A stretch of DNA of 64,000 nt from Pseudochelatococcus sp050946405. GTDB taxonomy: Bacteria > Pseudomonadota > Alphaproteobacteria > Rhizobiales > Beijerinckiaceae. Where the stretch lies: assembly GCF_050946405.1 (NCBI RefSeq), contig NZ_JBMNUS010000001.1:740528-804527 (forward strand), written 5' to 3'. Below are positions 35,447 through 44,448 of the stretch, in pieces; within the stretch, counting starts at the first letter, position 1; every line of letters starts with the position of its first letter. The position numbers and the translations under genes are program-made. Below the pieces are notes generated by a model. It saw only the letters and a program-made list of their open reading frames with translations, made no database searches and was not told the origin of the DNA.

Positions 35447-35713
35447 TCACGCCTGCAATGTCTTGACGCGGCTCGTGAGGCGCGAGACCTTGCGCGAGGC
35501 GGTGTTGCGGTGCAGCACGCCCTTCTGGGCGGCGCGGACGATCTCCGGCTCCGCCAGGCGCAATGCGGCGAGCGCCGATGCATGATCGCCGGTCTTGATG
35601 GCGTCTTCCACCTTGCGCACGAACGTCCGCATGCGGCTCTTGCGAGACTTGTTGACGGCGGTCCTTAGAGCGATTTTACGCACCGCCTTCTTTGCGGACG
35701 CGGTATTGGCCAT
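35447..35713 (-). CDS. rpsT: 30S ribosomal protein S20
   Basis: The 88-residue basic protein begins MANTASAKKAVRKI and ends KNTASRKVSRL-like NTASRKVSRLTSRVKTL, the S20 signature. It binds 16S rRNA early in assembly. The start ATG at 35713 gives the standard length; in-frame codons upstream to 35764 are not part of the family. It has a clear promoter upstream and its own terminator. Confidence 0.96.
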   Translation of the reverse strand: MANTASAKKAVRKIALRTAVNKSRKSRMRTFVRKVEDAIKTGDHASALAALRLAEPEIVRAAQKGVLHRNTASRKVSRLTSRVKTLQA

Positions 35714-35861
35714 GTGATCCTCGTATCGTCCCGATCGACGCCGCGTGGATGTCTTGCCACGCAACCGGGATCGGCTCTGCTGTTGATCGGCGTCGGAAGC
35801 CGGAGTGAACCGGACGCCCGCCCGCAGGCGAACATCCAGAAAGAATATTCATGAAGGCGCG

Positions 35862-35890
35862 CTTATAGTGCGTTCTTCACCGTTCGTCAA
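35862..35890 (-). promoter_or_regulatory. rpsT promoter
   Basis: Reading the minus strand, TTGACG (35890-35885) and TATAAG (35867-35862) are separated by exactly 17 bases, a strong sigma-70-type promoter. Transcription would start near 35855, giving a leader of about 140 bases before the rpsT ATG. Confidence 0.75.
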
Positions 35891-35960
35891 TGCCCCGCCG
35901 TGATCGCGCGGTCTTGCCGCCGGGGCGCGTTCCGGTCGGGGCGCGCGGAAGGCGGATGCT

Positions 35961-36782
35961 TCAGGGGCCGGGCGCGCCGGCGAAAAGCGCCTCTATCGCC
36001 GACACGATGGCGATGCGCAGCGGATTGGCGGGATCGAGCAGCAGGCGCGCCGCCATCGCGGTGCTGACGATGACGAGCAGCGGGCGGACGATGCGCGCGC
36101 CGTTCCTCAGCGCCACGCCTGCGCCGAGGCGGGCGCCCGCATATTGCCCGATTCCCATGGCGATGCCGATAGGCAGATGGATGCCGCCCGCCAGCGCGAA
36201 GAAAAGCAGCGCACCGACATTGCTGGCGAAATTCAGCAGCTTGGTCTGCGCCACCGCCTGCATGACGGGCAGGCCCAGCAGCGCGACGAAGCCGATCATG
36301 AAGAACGACCCGGTGCCCGGGCCGAAGCTGCCGTCGTAGAACCCCACACCCAACGCCACCGTCAGCGTGAAGAGGCGCGGCGACAGGAGCGGCCGTCCTT
36401 CGCGCGCCGACAGGCGTGGCGAGAGCAGGAAATAGACCGCCACCGCGATCAGCAGCAGCGGCATGACGCCCGCCAGCAGATGCGCCGGCATCGCCTTGAT
36501 CAGCGTCGCTCCGGCCACCCCGCCGATGAAGGCGGCGACGGCCATCGGCACGGCGTCCCGCCAGCCGATCTTGTCGGCGCGCGCGAAGGTGAGGGCGGCG
36601 GAAAACGACCCGAAACTGCTCTGGAGCTTGTTGGTGGCGAGCGCCGCCGCCGGATCGAACCCCGCCGACAGCAGGGCGGGCACCGTGAGCAGGCCGCCGC
36701 CTCCCGCGATCGCATCGATGAAGCCCGCGAGAACGCCGACGAGAGCGAGGAGCGCGACCAGCCAGATATCCGTGTCGGGCAA
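35961..36782 (-). CDS. TSUP-family (TauE/SafE, YfcA-like) membrane transporter
   Basis: The 273-residue protein has about eight hydrophobic segments and the two halves of the TSUP family. The first has GFIDAIAGGGGLLTVPALLSAG and ALATNKLQS, the second GFYDGSFGPGTGSFF and AQTKLLNFASN. Such proteins export or import sulfonates, sulfite or other organic anions; this member is closest in pattern to YfcA, of unknown substrate. It stands alone between rpsT and the polyprenyl synthase on the minus strand. Confidence 0.88.
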   Translation of the reverse strand: MPDTDIWLVALLALVGVLAGFIDAIAGGGGLLTVPALLSAGFDPAAALATNKLQSSFGSFSAALTFARADKIGWRDAVPMAVAAFIGGVAGATLIKAMPAHLLAGVMPLLLIAVAVYFLLSPRLSAREGRPLLSPRLFTLTVALGVGFYDGSFGPGTGSFFMIGFVALLGLPVMQAVAQTKLLNFASNVGALLFFALAGGIHLPIGIAMGIGQYAGARLGAGVALRNGARIVRPLLVIVSTAMAARLLLDPANPLRIAIVSAIEALFAGAPGP

Positions 36783-36815
36783 TTGGCGTCGTCCGGTGCG
36801 CTGGTTTCGCCGGCC

Positions 36816-37832
36816 TCAGTAGGCCCGGCTGATGCAGAATGCCACGGTGTCGATCAAGGCGCGCTTCATGGGGCTGTCGGGGAAGGCGTCGAGCGCCTGC
36901 ACGGCGCTGTCGCCATAGGCGCGGGCGCGACCGATGGTCGCTTCGAGCGCGTCATGGCGGCGCAGCGTGGCGATGGCGGTGTCGAGATCGCCCTCCGCGA
37001 TTTCCCCCTTCTCCAGCGTGCGCGACCAGAAGGCGCGCTCCGCGTCATCGGCCTTCCGGAGGGCGAGCACCACCGGCAGGGTGATCTTGCCCTCGCGGAA
37101 ATCGTCGCCGACGTTCTTACCGAGCAATTCCGCGACGCCGCCGTAGTCGAGCGCGTCGTCCACGAGCTGGAACGTGACGCCGAGCGCGTTGCCGTAGGCG
37201 CGCGCCGCGCGCCGCTCGCGACCGTCCAGCCCGCCGAGGATCGGGCCGACTTCGGCGGCGGCGGCGAAGAGGGCGGCGGTCTTCGCCGTCACCACGCCGA
37301 GATAGGTCGCCTCGTCGGTCGCCAGATCCTTGGCGGCGGAGAGCTGCCACACCTCGCCCTCGGCGATCACCGCAGCCGCGCTGGCGAGCACGTCGAGCGC
37401 GGCGAGCGAGCCGACCTCCACCATCATCTTGAACGCCTGCCCGAGCAGGAAATCGCCGACGAGCACGCTGGCCTCGTTGCCCCAGAGCATGCGGGCCGCG
37501 AGCTTGCCGCGGCGCATGTCGCTTTCGTCGACGACGTCGTCGTGCAGCAGCGTCGCGGTGTGCATGAATTCGACGCTCGCCGCGAGCTTCACGCCCCCGT
37601 CGCCCGAGTAGCCGCACAATCCGGCGAAGGCGAGGGTGAGCATCGGCCGCAGCCGTTTGCCGCCGGATGAAATCAGATGGTTCGCCAGTTCGGGAATCAG
37701 CGTTACGTCCGATCCCGTGCGCGACAGGATGACGTGATTGACGCGCTCCATGTCATCCGTGACGAGCGAGACCAAAGCCTCGATTCCGCCCCGTTGCGCC
37801 GGTCTGTCCGCGAGAGGAGCCGCCATGACCAC
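36816..37832 (-). CDS. Polyprenyl diphosphate synthase (octaprenyl/decaprenyl type)
   Basis: The enzyme has both Asp-rich motifs of trans-prenyltransferases: LLHDDVVDESDMRRG (first, DDxxD) and QLVDDALDYGG (second). GGKRLRP binds the allylic substrate region. It makes the long isoprenoid tail of ubiquinone; chain length cannot be read from sequence alone. I chose the GTG at 37832 because GGAGG lies 8 bases upstream. ATG at 37826 is the alternative and codons further upstream are not supported. It stands 33 bases before the TSUP gene. Confidence 0.9.
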   Translation of the reverse strand: MVMAAPLADRPAQRGGIEALVSLVTDDMERVNHVILSRTGSDVTLIPELANHLISSGGKRLRPMLTLAFAGLCGYSGDGGVKLAASVEFMHTATLLHDDVVDESDMRRGKLAARMLWGNEASVLVGDFLLGQAFKMMVEVGSLAALDVLASAAAVIAEGEVWQLSAAKDLATDEATYLGVVTAKTAALFAAAAEVGPILGGLDGRERRAARAYGNALGVTFQLVDDALDYGGVAELLGKNVGDDFREGKITLPVVLALRKADDAERAFWSRTLEKGEIAEGDLDTAIATLRRHDALEATIGRARAYGDSAVQALDAFPDSPMKRALIDTVAFCISRAY

Positions 37833-37997
37833 GATATCGACCTCCGTTACCCGCCCCATCGGGCGACAATCCGCCTTGCGCGGCCAACCGTCCGCACAGG
37901 CATGCCGCAATCACCCGGCAGCCGCAAGAGCGGGTATATCGCTTTCTGCCTGATTTCAAAAGGGGACCGCCGCATTTCCGGCGCCGATGCCCAGTTT

Positions 37998-39836
37998 TCA
38001 CGCGCTGAACTGAAGCTGCGCCAGACGGGCGTAAAGCCCGCCCCTGCCGACCAGTTCCTCATGTCTGCCCTCTTCCACGATCCGTCCGCGCTCCATGACA
38101 AGGATGCGGTCGGCCGACAGCACCGTCGCGAGGCGGTGCGCGATGACGAGCGTGGTGCGCCCCTGCATCAGCCTGTCCAGCGCCGTCTGCACCAGCCTTT
38201 CGCTTTCCGCATCAAGCGCGGAGGTCGCCTCGTCCAGCAGCAGGATCGGGGCGTCGCGCAGGATGGCGCGCGCGATGGCGAGGCGCTGGCGCTGGCCGCC
38301 CGAAAGCGTGACGCCGCGTTCGCCGATGAGCGTATCGTAGCCCTGCGGCAGTTCCACGATGAAATCGTGCGCCGCCGCCAGCCGCGCCGCTTCCTCCACC
38401 TTGGCGCCGGGCGCGTCGGGCGCGCCGTAGCGAATGTTTTCGGTGACGGTTGCGCCGAAAATGACGGGATCCTGCGGCACAATCGCGAATCGCCGCCGCA
38501 ATTGCGCGATGTCTGCCTGACGTGCGTCGATTCCGTCGATCAGCACGCGCCCTTCCGCCGGGTCGTAGAAGCGCTGCAACAATTGCAGGACCGTGCTCTT
38601 GCCCGCGCCCGACGGCCCGACGATCGCGACGCGCTCCCCCCGCGCCACGGAAAAGTCCAGCCCTTCCAGCGCCGGCGTCCCGGCGCGCGTCGGATAGGCG
38701 AAGGAGACCTGCTCGAAAGCGATCTCGGCGAGCGGCGGCTCGGGCAGCGGCGCGGGCGACGGCGGCGACACCACCGTGGCGCGCGTCGCGAGAAGTTCGC
38801 TCAGACGTCCCGCCGCGCCGGCCGTCTGCGACACCTCGCCCCACACCTGGCTCAATTCGCCGAGCGACGAGGCGGCGAACACGGCGTAAAGCACGAACTG
38901 CGACAGGCGCCCGCCGGTCATCCGCCCCGCCAGCACGTCCTGCGCGCCATACCACAGCACGGCGACGACGCTGGCGCTGACCAGAAACATCGCGACGGCG
39001 GTGAGCAGCGCGCGGGCGCGGGCGGAGAGGCGGGCGGCGGCGCAGGCTTCCTCCGCGGCGTCGCGGAAGTGGGCGGCCGTCTGCGCCTCGGCGTTGAACG
39101 CCTGCATGGTGCGCACGGCGCCGATGGCCTCGGTGGCGTAGGCGTTGGCGGCGGCGAGCCTGTCCTGCGCCGCCCGCGCGCGCTTGCGCACGCCCCGCCC
39201 CGAGAACACCAGCGGCAACACGATCAGCGGGATCGCCGCCAGCACCAGTGCCGACAGGCGCGGGCTGGAATAGACCATCATCGCGCTCGCGCCTGCGAAG
39301 ATGACGAAGTTGCGCAGCGCCTGCGAGATGCTCGAACCGAAAGCCGACTTGATCTGCGTGGTGTCGGCGGCGAGGCGGGAGGTCAGTTCCCCCGTGCGCG
39401 CGGTGTCGTAGAACGACTGGTCGAGCGTCGTCAGATGGCTGAAGACGGACGCGCGCAGGTCGGCGACCACGCGTTCGCCGAGCGTCGTGACATAATAATA
39501 GCGCGTGGCGCTGGCGACGGCGAGCACGAACGCCACCAGCGCCAGCGTGAGGAAATAGGCGTTGATCAGCCAGCCGTCGATGCCGGAGAAGCCGTAATCG
39601 ATGACCCGCCGCACGGCGAGCGGCAGCACCAGCGTGGCGCCTGCGGCGACGAGCAGCGCGGCGAGCGCGACGAGAACATGGCCGCGATATCGCCAGGCGA
39701 ACGGCGCGAGCACGGCCAGCGCGCCGGGGTGCGGGCGGCGCGGCGCCTCGCCGTCTCGCGCGCTTTCCCCCGCATCCTCGCGCAGCGCGCCTGCGGGGCC
39801 GGCTGCGGCCTCGCCCGTCTTCGCTCTGGTCAGCAC
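37998..39836 (-). CDS. ABC exporter, fused membrane and ATPase domains (MsbA/MDR type)
   Basis: The 612-residue half-transporter has about 45 N-terminal polar residues, six membrane segments (about residues 50-330), then an ATPase domain: Walker A GPSGAGKST, Q-loop VPQDPVIFG, signature LSGGQRQRLAIARA and Walker B ILLLDEATSALD. It would work as a homodimer exporting a lipid or hydrophobic compound. The substrate is not evident from neighbours. It is separated from the polyprenyl synthase by about 165 bases. Confidence 0.9.
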   Translation of the reverse strand: MLTRAKTGEAAAGPAGALREDAGESARDGEAPRRPHPGALAVLAPFAWRYRGHVLVALAALLVAAGATLVLPLAVRRVIDYGFSGIDGWLINAYFLTLALVAFVLAVASATRYYYVTTLGERVVADLRASVFSHLTTLDQSFYDTARTGELTSRLAADTTQIKSAFGSSISQALRNFVIFAGASAMMVYSSPRLSALVLAAIPLIVLPLVFSGRGVRKRARAAQDRLAAANAYATEAIGAVRTMQAFNAEAQTAAHFRDAAEEACAAARLSARARALLTAVAMFLVSASVVAVLWYGAQDVLAGRMTGGRLSQFVLYAVFAASSLGELSQVWGEVSQTAGAAGRLSELLATRATVVSPPSPAPLPEPPLAEIAFEQVSFAYPTRAGTPALEGLDFSVARGERVAIVGPSGAGKSTVLQLLQRFYDPAEGRVLIDGIDARQADIAQLRRRFAIVPQDPVIFGATVTENIRYGAPDAPGAKVEEAARLAAAHDFIVELPQGYDTLIGERGVTLSGGQRQRLAIARAILRDAPILLLDEATSALDAESERLVQTALDRLMQGRTTLVIAHRLATVLSADRILVMERGRIVEEGRHEELVGRGGLYARLAQLQFSA

Positions 39837-39982
39837 CCCTCCGGCTCCGTCCGTTTCCGCTACGATAGCGCATGGCTATAGATGTGCGCGAGGCGTTCCG
39901 CAAGACGTTCGTTGCAAGGGTTATAAACTGCGACGAGGCGTCGCTCTCCGCCTTCCCGCGCCGCCGCGATCGAAATGTTCGC

Positions 39983-40011
39983 TTGTGTCGCGCCCGATCC
40001 TGCGGTATAGG
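39983..40011 (+). promoter_or_regulatory. Putative rpmE promoter
   Basis: TTGTGT (39983-39988) and TATAGG (40006-40011) with a 17-base spacer lie about 90 bases before the rpmE start. Confidence 0.45.
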
Positions 40012-40098
40012 GTCGCGACTTCATCTTTTTCACAGACAGTCGTCAAAGGTCGCCCGTTCATGGTTGGCCTCGACGGAGACTTTTTCGAGGGCTGCGCC

Positions 40099-40332
40099 AT
40101 GAAGGCCGATATCCATCCCGACTACCACTTCATCAAGGTCGTGCTGACGAACGGCACCGAGTATGTGACCCGCTCCACCTACGGCAAGCCGAACGATCAG
40201 TTGAACCTCGACATCGACCCCACCAGCCACCCGGCCTGGACGGGCGGCTCCCAGCAGCTTCTCGACCGTGGCGGTCGCGTGTCGCGCTTCAACAGCAAGT
40301 TCGCCGGCATCAGCTTCGGCGCGAAGAAGTAA
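40099..40332 (+). CDS. rpmE: 50S ribosomal protein L31
   Basis: The 77-residue product begins MKADIHPDYHFIKVVLTNG and contains DIDPTSHPAWTGG, the L31 signature. It lacks the zinc-binding CxxC pair, as is normal for alphaproteobacterial L31. The start was set at 40099 by family comparison; in-frame codons upstream are not part of the protein. A strong terminator follows. Confidence 0.95.
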   Translation: MKADIHPDYHFIKVVLTNGTEYVTRSTYGKPNDQLNLDIDPTSHPAWTGGSQQLLDRGGRVSRFNSKFAGISFGAKK

Positions 40333-40364
40333 GCCGGCCGGAACGGTCGCCGCGTTTCAATACG

Positions 40365-40397
40365 AAAGCCGGTTCCTGCGGGAACCGGCTTTGTTTT
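40365..40397 (+). terminator. Rho-independent terminator after rpmE
   Basis: AAAGCCGGTTCC / GGAACCGGCTTT form a 12-bp perfect stem with a TGCG loop, followed by a T-rich tail (TTTGTTTTC). Confidence 0.92.
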
Positions 40398-40443
40398 CGG
40401 CGCATGGTCGTTGGAGCACGGAGCGTCAGACGATTCCGTATGG

Positions 40444-40458
40444 TCGGAGCGCGCTCCA
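40444..40458. repeat. Palindrome shared with the window's right end
   Basis: The 15-mer TCGGAGCGCGCTCCA, containing the perfect palindrome GGAGCGCGCTCC, occurs identically at 63801-63815. Here it lies downstream of the MetQ-like gene and may act as its 3' hairpin. Confidence 0.55.
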
Positions 40459-40475
40459 TGTCGATAAGGTATGGC

Positions 40476-41282
40476 TCACCACGCCGGCAGGATCGAGCCC
40501 TTGAAGCGGGTTTCGAGGAAGTCGGCCACTTCCTTCGACTGGTAGGCGTCGACGAGCGTCTTCAGCGCCGGCTTGTCCTTGTCTTCCGTGCGCACGGCGA
40601 TGAAGTTGCCATAGGGGTTGTCGGTCCGGCTTTCCTGCACGATGGCGTCGGTGACAGGGTTAAGCCCGGCGCCGAGCGCATAGGTCGTGTTGATCACCGC
40701 GCCGTCCAGATCGTCGAGCTGCCGGGTGATCAGCGCCGCGTCGAGCTCCTTGAACGCCACCTTCTTCGGGTTTTCGGATATGTCGAGCGGGGAGGCGTCG
40801 GCCTTCGCGGGGTCCTTGAGCGTGATCAGGCCGTTGGCCGCCAGCAGTTTGAGCGCACGGGCGCCGTTGCTGGGATCGTTCGGGATGCCGACGGCCGCGC
40901 CTTCGGGCAGATCCGCAAGCGTCTTGACCTTGCGCGAATAGAAACCGATGGGCTGGACGATCGTGTAGCCGATCGGCTCTATCCTGTAGCCGCGCGCGGC
41001 AATCTGCGCGTCGAGATAGGGCTTGTGCTGGAAGGCGTTGGCGTCGAGATCGCCGCGCGCCAGCGCCTCGTTGGGCAGCGAATAATCGGCGAAGATCACG
41101 AGTTCGACGTCGAGGCCCTTGCCGGCCGCGACCTTCTTCACCACCTCGGCGATTTCCTCTTCCTCGCCGCCGATGACACCGAGCTTGATCTTGTCCGCAG
41201 CCTGCGCCGGCGAAAGAGCCGCCAAACCCGCGAAAGCCGCACCGATGGCCAGCGCCGCAATCCTGCGCGTAATCCTTGTCAT
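40476..41282 (-). CDS. MetQ/NlpA-family substrate-binding protein
   Basis: The 268-residue protein has a signal peptide (MTRITRRIAALAIGAAFAG ... AQAA) without a lipobox cysteine. The NlpA fold follows: IKLGVIGGEEEEIAEVVKKVAA, LVIFADYSLPNEAL, DLDANAFQHKPYLD and the binding-site VGIPNDPSNGARALKLL. The family binds methionine or other amino acids for MetNI importers. No metN or metI is adjacent, so the partner transporter is elsewhere. The start was set at 41282, where GGAG precedes the ATG and the signal peptide begins. I see no SAM riboswitch upstream. Confidence 0.9.
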   Translation of the reverse strand: MTRITRRIAALAIGAAFAGLAALSPAQAADKIKLGVIGGEEEEIAEVVKKVAAGKGLDVELVIFADYSLPNEALARGDLDANAFQHKPYLDAQIAARGYRIEPIGYTIVQPIGFYSRKVKTLADLPEGAAVGIPNDPSNGARALKLLAANGLITLKDPAKADASPLDISENPKKVAFKELDAALITRQLDDLDGAVINTTYALGAGLNPVTDAIVQESRTDNPYGNFIAVRTEDKDKPALKTLVDAYQSKEVADFLETRFKGSILPAW

Positions 41283-41414
41283 GATCGTCTCCTGAAATAT
41301 ATCGCGATCGCGCGCCCCGCGCCCGATCCCCGCCATTGATGTGGCCATATTCTACAGAGAATGTCTATGGATTTTATTTTTCCACAATCGTCGGCGGGTT
41401 TTGCATCCGTCGCC

Positions 41415-42194
41415 CTATCGTAGCAGGGCGAGGCCCGCGCCGCCGAGCGCCGTCAATGCCACGACGAGCCACGCCGGCGTCTTCCATGTCATGAGAAGCA
41501 GGATGGCCGCCAGCGCCAGTGACCATCGGGCTCCGGCGGGCGAAATGCGTGCGGGGGAGGGCGGTTCACCCGTACCGGTCGCCGTCCCGTCCGCCGTGCC
41601 GGCCAGCAAGCCGACTGTGGCCCCGAGCGCGATGGCGAGCAATTGTCCCGCCGTTCCGCCGGGGGCGATCGTGACGGCGACGGCCGCGACGGCCAGCGTG
41701 GCATGGACCCGGCCGACGCAGAAGCTGCGCGCCATGCCCCAGACGGCCTGTGCGACCACCGCGACCGCCACGACCTTGAGGCCGTGCAGGATGCCGGCCG
41801 CGACGGGCCCGGTGAGGAAGGAGGCGCCTTGCGCGAAAGCAAGCAGCAGCAAGACGGACGGCAGCGTGAAGCCGGCCCAGGCCAGCACGCCCCCCGCCAG
41901 CCCGCCGCGCATCACGCCCACCGCGAAGCCTGCCTGGCTCGATGCCGGCCCCGGCAGAAACTGGCAGAGCGCCACGAGATCGGTGAAATCGCGATCGGAC
42001 AACCAGCCCCGGCGCACGACGAAACGCTCCCGAAAATAGCCGAGGTGGGCGATGGGGCCGCCGAACGACGTGATTCCGAGGCGGGTGAATTCCAGCAGAA
42101 TATCGCCGAGATTCGCAAGACGATCCGCCGCAGGCGCCGGGTTGCCGGCAGGGTCGACGGCGGCGGGATCCGGATTTTGCTCTGCGTTGCTCAT
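41415..42194 (-). CDS. Chromate transporter (ChrA), N-terminal half only
   Basis: The 259-residue membrane protein contains one CHR domain: FTRLGITSFGGPIAHLGYFRERFV, then ALCQFLPGPASSQAGFAVGVMRGG. It ends after two extra hydrophobic segments, where full ChrA proteins (about 400 residues) continue into a second homologous half with a GGGHVVLP motif. That half is not found in any frame downstream. It is either a truncated ChrA or a single-domain member. Single-domain CHR proteins usually come as adjacent pairs. Start ATG 42194 was chosen over an upstream codon. Confidence 0.8.
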   Translation of the reverse strand: MSNAEQNPDPAAVDPAGNPAPAADRLANLGDILLEFTRLGITSFGGPIAHLGYFRERFVVRRGWLSDRDFTDLVALCQFLPGPASSQAGFAVGVMRGGLAGGVLAWAGFTLPSVLLLLAFAQGASFLTGPVAAGILHGLKVVAVAVVAQAVWGMARSFCVGRVHATLAVAAVAVTIAPGGTAGQLLAIALGATVGLLAGTADGTATGTGEPPSPARISPAGARWSLALAAILLLMTWKTPAWLVVALTALGGAGLALLR

Positions 42195-42554
42195 GGTCGC
42201 TCGTTCGGGTCGGCAAGATGGCCATATATTCATAACCGTTCCAATCTAGGAAAGGCGAGATGAATATCATGTGACGCCGTCGTGTTATCCGGTGCGCAAG
42301 GGCGCGGGGCCGGGGCGATAGCGCCTTTGGAATCCTGCGGAAAAGTGCTAGAGCGTGTTCCGGTCAGGCGGAATCGCCTGATCGACAAGAACTCGCTCAG
42401 ACCAAGGCATGGCAGGGCAGGAGCCGACCCGCTCAGATCGACTTTTGCCCCGGGTGCCTGAGGCGATGTCTTCTGATGCGGAGCGCGGCGGCCTGCCCGT
42501 GCGAGCCGTCGGCGCCGCGCGGCCCGGATCCGCGCGCTTGCGGGAAATGGATTG
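42195..42554. other. Intergenic region between chrA-like gene and purU
   Basis: The 360-base divergent spacer must contain the promoters of both neighbours. Its notable content is a copy of the intergenic hairpin repeat at 42348-42420. No gene is evident; the minus-strand frames crossing it are shadows of purU. Confidence 0.5.
42348..42420. repeat. Intergenic hairpin repeat, copy upstream of purU
   Basis: CTAGAGCG is followed by the hairpin TCAGGCG-GAAT-CGCCTGA and a tail GACAAGAACTCGCTCAGACCAAGG. The GAGCG opening, variable stem and CGCTC closing match the copies at 53931 and 58023. Confidence 0.6.
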
Positions 42555-43415
42555 ATGCCAGAAAACACGTATTTTTTGAGCCTGTCGTGCCGCAATCGCC
42601 CCGGCATCGTGGCCGCCGTCGGGCGCTGCCTGTTCGAGGGCGGCGCCAACATTCGCGAGGCGCACCAGCATGACGATGTCGAGACGGGGGTGTTTTTCTC
42701 CCGCATCGGTTTCAATTTCGTCGACGGGGGCGATCTGGACGACCTGCGCCGCGCGTTCGCGCCGGTGGGCGACGCATTCGGCATGACATGGTACATGCGC
42801 CCCGTCGCCCGGCCGCAGCGGGTGCTGGTGCTGGTGTCGCGTTTCGACCACTGCCTGACGGACATCCTTTACCGCTGGCGGATCGGCGAGCTGAACATGG
42901 CGATTGCCGGCATCGTGTCCAATTATCCGCGCGAGACCTACCGGCATCACGATTTCGACGGCATCCCGTTCGACTATCTGCCGGTGACGGCCGCGACCAA
43001 GGCGGAGCAGGAAGCGCAGCTCTGGCGCATCATCGAGGAGCGGCAGGTCGATCTCGTCATTCTTGCGCGCTACATGCAGATTCTGTCGTCGGAACTTGCC
43101 GGCAGGCTCGCCGGGCGCTGCATCAACATCCATCATTCGTTCCTGCCCGGCTTCAAGGGCGCCCGGCCCTATCACCAGGCGCATGAGCGCGGGGTGAAGC
43201 TCATCGGCGCCACGGCCCATTACGTCACCGGCGATCTCGACGAAGGCCCCATCATCGAGCAGGACGTGGAGCGCGTGACGCATCAGGACACGCCGGACGC
43301 GCTGGTGCGCAAGGGCCGCGACATCGAGCGGCGCGTGCTCGCCCGCGCGCTGGCATGGCATCTCGACGGCCGGGTCATTCTGAACGGCCGCAAGACCGTC
43401 GTTTTCAGGGATTGA
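42555..43415 (+). CDS. purU: Formyltetrahydrofolate deformylase
   Basis: The 286-residue protein joins an N-terminal ACT domain (YFLSLSCRNRPGIVAAVGRCLFEGG) to a formyltransferase-like catalytic domain with NIHHSFLPGFKGARPYHQA and GATAHYVTGDLDEGPII. It hydrolyses 10-formyl-THF to formate and THF. The catalytic NHSFLP-type motif is intact. The start was set at the ATG 42555; a TTG one codon earlier is possible. folD follows after 3 bases, giving a one-carbon operon. Confidence 0.95.
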   Translation: MPENTYFLSLSCRNRPGIVAAVGRCLFEGGANIREAHQHDDVETGVFFSRIGFNFVDGGDLDDLRRAFAPVGDAFGMTWYMRPVARPQRVLVLVSRFDHCLTDILYRWRIGELNMAIAGIVSNYPRETYRHHDFDGIPFDYLPVTAATKAEQEAQLWRIIEERQVDLVILARYMQILSSELAGRLAGRCINIHHSFLPGFKGARPYHQAHERGVKLIGATAHYVTGDLDEGPIIEQDVERVTHQDTPDALVRKGRDIERRVLARALAWHLDGRVILNGRKTVVFRD

Positions 43416-43418
43416 ACG

Positions 43419-44297
43419 ATGAGCGCCAGGATCATCGATGGCAAGGCCATCGCCCAGCATCTGCGTGAAACCATCGCGGCGGACGTCGCCCGGATCGCCG
43501 CCCGCCACGGCGCGCAACCGGGGCTCGCCGTCGTCCTCGTGGGCAACGACCCGGCAAGCGAGGTCTATGTCGGCTCGAAAGCCCGCCAGACGGTTGCGGT
43601 GGGCATGCGCTCCTTCGAGCATCGCCTGCCCGCCGACGTGCCGGAGACCGAGCTGCTCGCGCTGGTGGAGCAACTCAACCGTGACGACGCCGTGGACGGC
43701 ATTCTCGTGCAATTGCCGCTGCCGGCCCATATCGACACCAACCGCGTGATCGAGGCCGTCGATCCCGGCAAGGACGTCGACGGTTTCCACCCGGTCAACG
43801 CGGGGCGGTTGATGATCGGTCTGCCCGGTCTCGTCGCCTGCACGCCGCTCGGCTCGCTGCTGCTGCTGCAAAGCGTGCATGCGGATTTTTCGGGCTTGTC
43901 GGCGGTGATTCTCGGGCGCTCGAACATCGTGGGCAAGCCCGTCGCGCAGCTTCTGTTGCAGCAGAATGCGACCGTCACCATCGCCCATTCCCGCACCCGC
44001 GATCTGCCGGGCCTGTGCCGCACGGCGGATATCGTCGTCGCGGCCGTAGGCCGGCCGGAACTCGTGCGCGGCGACTGGATCAAGCCGGGCGCGACGGTGA
44101 TCGATGTCGGCATCAACCGCCTGCCGCCGGCGGCAGGCGAGGCCAAGGGGCGGCTCGTCGGCGATGTCGCCTTCGAGGAAGCGAAGAGCGTCGCGGGCGC
44201 CATCACGCCGGTGCCCGGAGGCGTCGGGCCGATGACGATCGCCTGCCTGCTGCGGAATACGTTGCAGGCGTTCAAGGCGCGACGCGGGATCGACTGA
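43419..44297 (+). CDS. folD: Bifunctional methylenetetrahydrofolate dehydrogenase/cyclohydrolase
   Basis: The 292-residue enzyme shows YVGSKARQTVAVGM (with the catalytic Lys of the YxxxK motif), VDGILVQLPLPAHID, and the NADP-binding AVILGRSNIVGKPVA. The C-terminal PVPGGVGPMTIACLL is also present. It interconverts methylene-THF and formyl-THF. Together with purU it links the formyl and methylene folate pools. A strong hairpin follows the stop. Confidence 0.97.
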   Translation: MSARIIDGKAIAQHLRETIAADVARIAARHGAQPGLAVVLVGNDPASEVYVGSKARQTVAVGMRSFEHRLPADVPETELLALVEQLNRDDAVDGILVQLPLPAHIDTNRVIEAVDPGKDVDGFHPVNAGRLMIGLPGLVACTPLGSLLLLQSVHADFSGLSAVILGRSNIVGKPVAQLLLQQNATVTIAHSRTRDLPGLCRTADIVVAAVGRPELVRGDWIKPGATVIDVGINRLPPAAGEAKGRLVGDVAFEEAKSVAGAITPVPGGVGPMTIACLLRNTLQAFKARRGID

Positions 44298-44323
44298 TCC
44301 GGCAGCAGCAAACGCCGAAACAT

Positions 44324-44355
44324 CCAGCCGGAAAATGTGTGCACTTTCCGGCTGG
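44324..44355 (+). terminator. Hairpin after folD
   Basis: CCAGCCGGAAA (44324-44334) and TTTCCGGCTGG (44345-44355) form an 11-bp perfect stem 27 bases after the folD stop. The T tract is missing, so it may be a processing or stabilising hairpin and not a classical terminator. Confidence 0.6.
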
Positions 44356-44410
44356 GCGTCTTATGAGACCGAAGACCGTTTCGGATCGATGCTTCTCGCT
44401 CCGGCTGTCC

Positions 44411-44448
44411 GTTCAAGCCGATGGATCGGCTTGAACGCAAACTGCTCA
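44411..44448. repeat. Intergenic hairpin repeat, copy near folD
   Basis: GTTCAAGCCGAT and ATCGGCTTGAAC form a perfect 12-bp stem, followed by GCAAACTGCTC. The same segment with one base changed recurs at 63841-63877, almost 20 kb away. Confidence 0.7.

Noticed and set aside
41377..41385. DnaA box TTTTCCACA
   Set aside because: A single isolated match far from other boxes and from dnaA is expected by chance.
41283..41414. SAM riboswitch before the MetQ-like gene
   Set aside because: The 132-base leader shows no riboswitch-like paired core, only a short ATTCT/AGAAT repeat.
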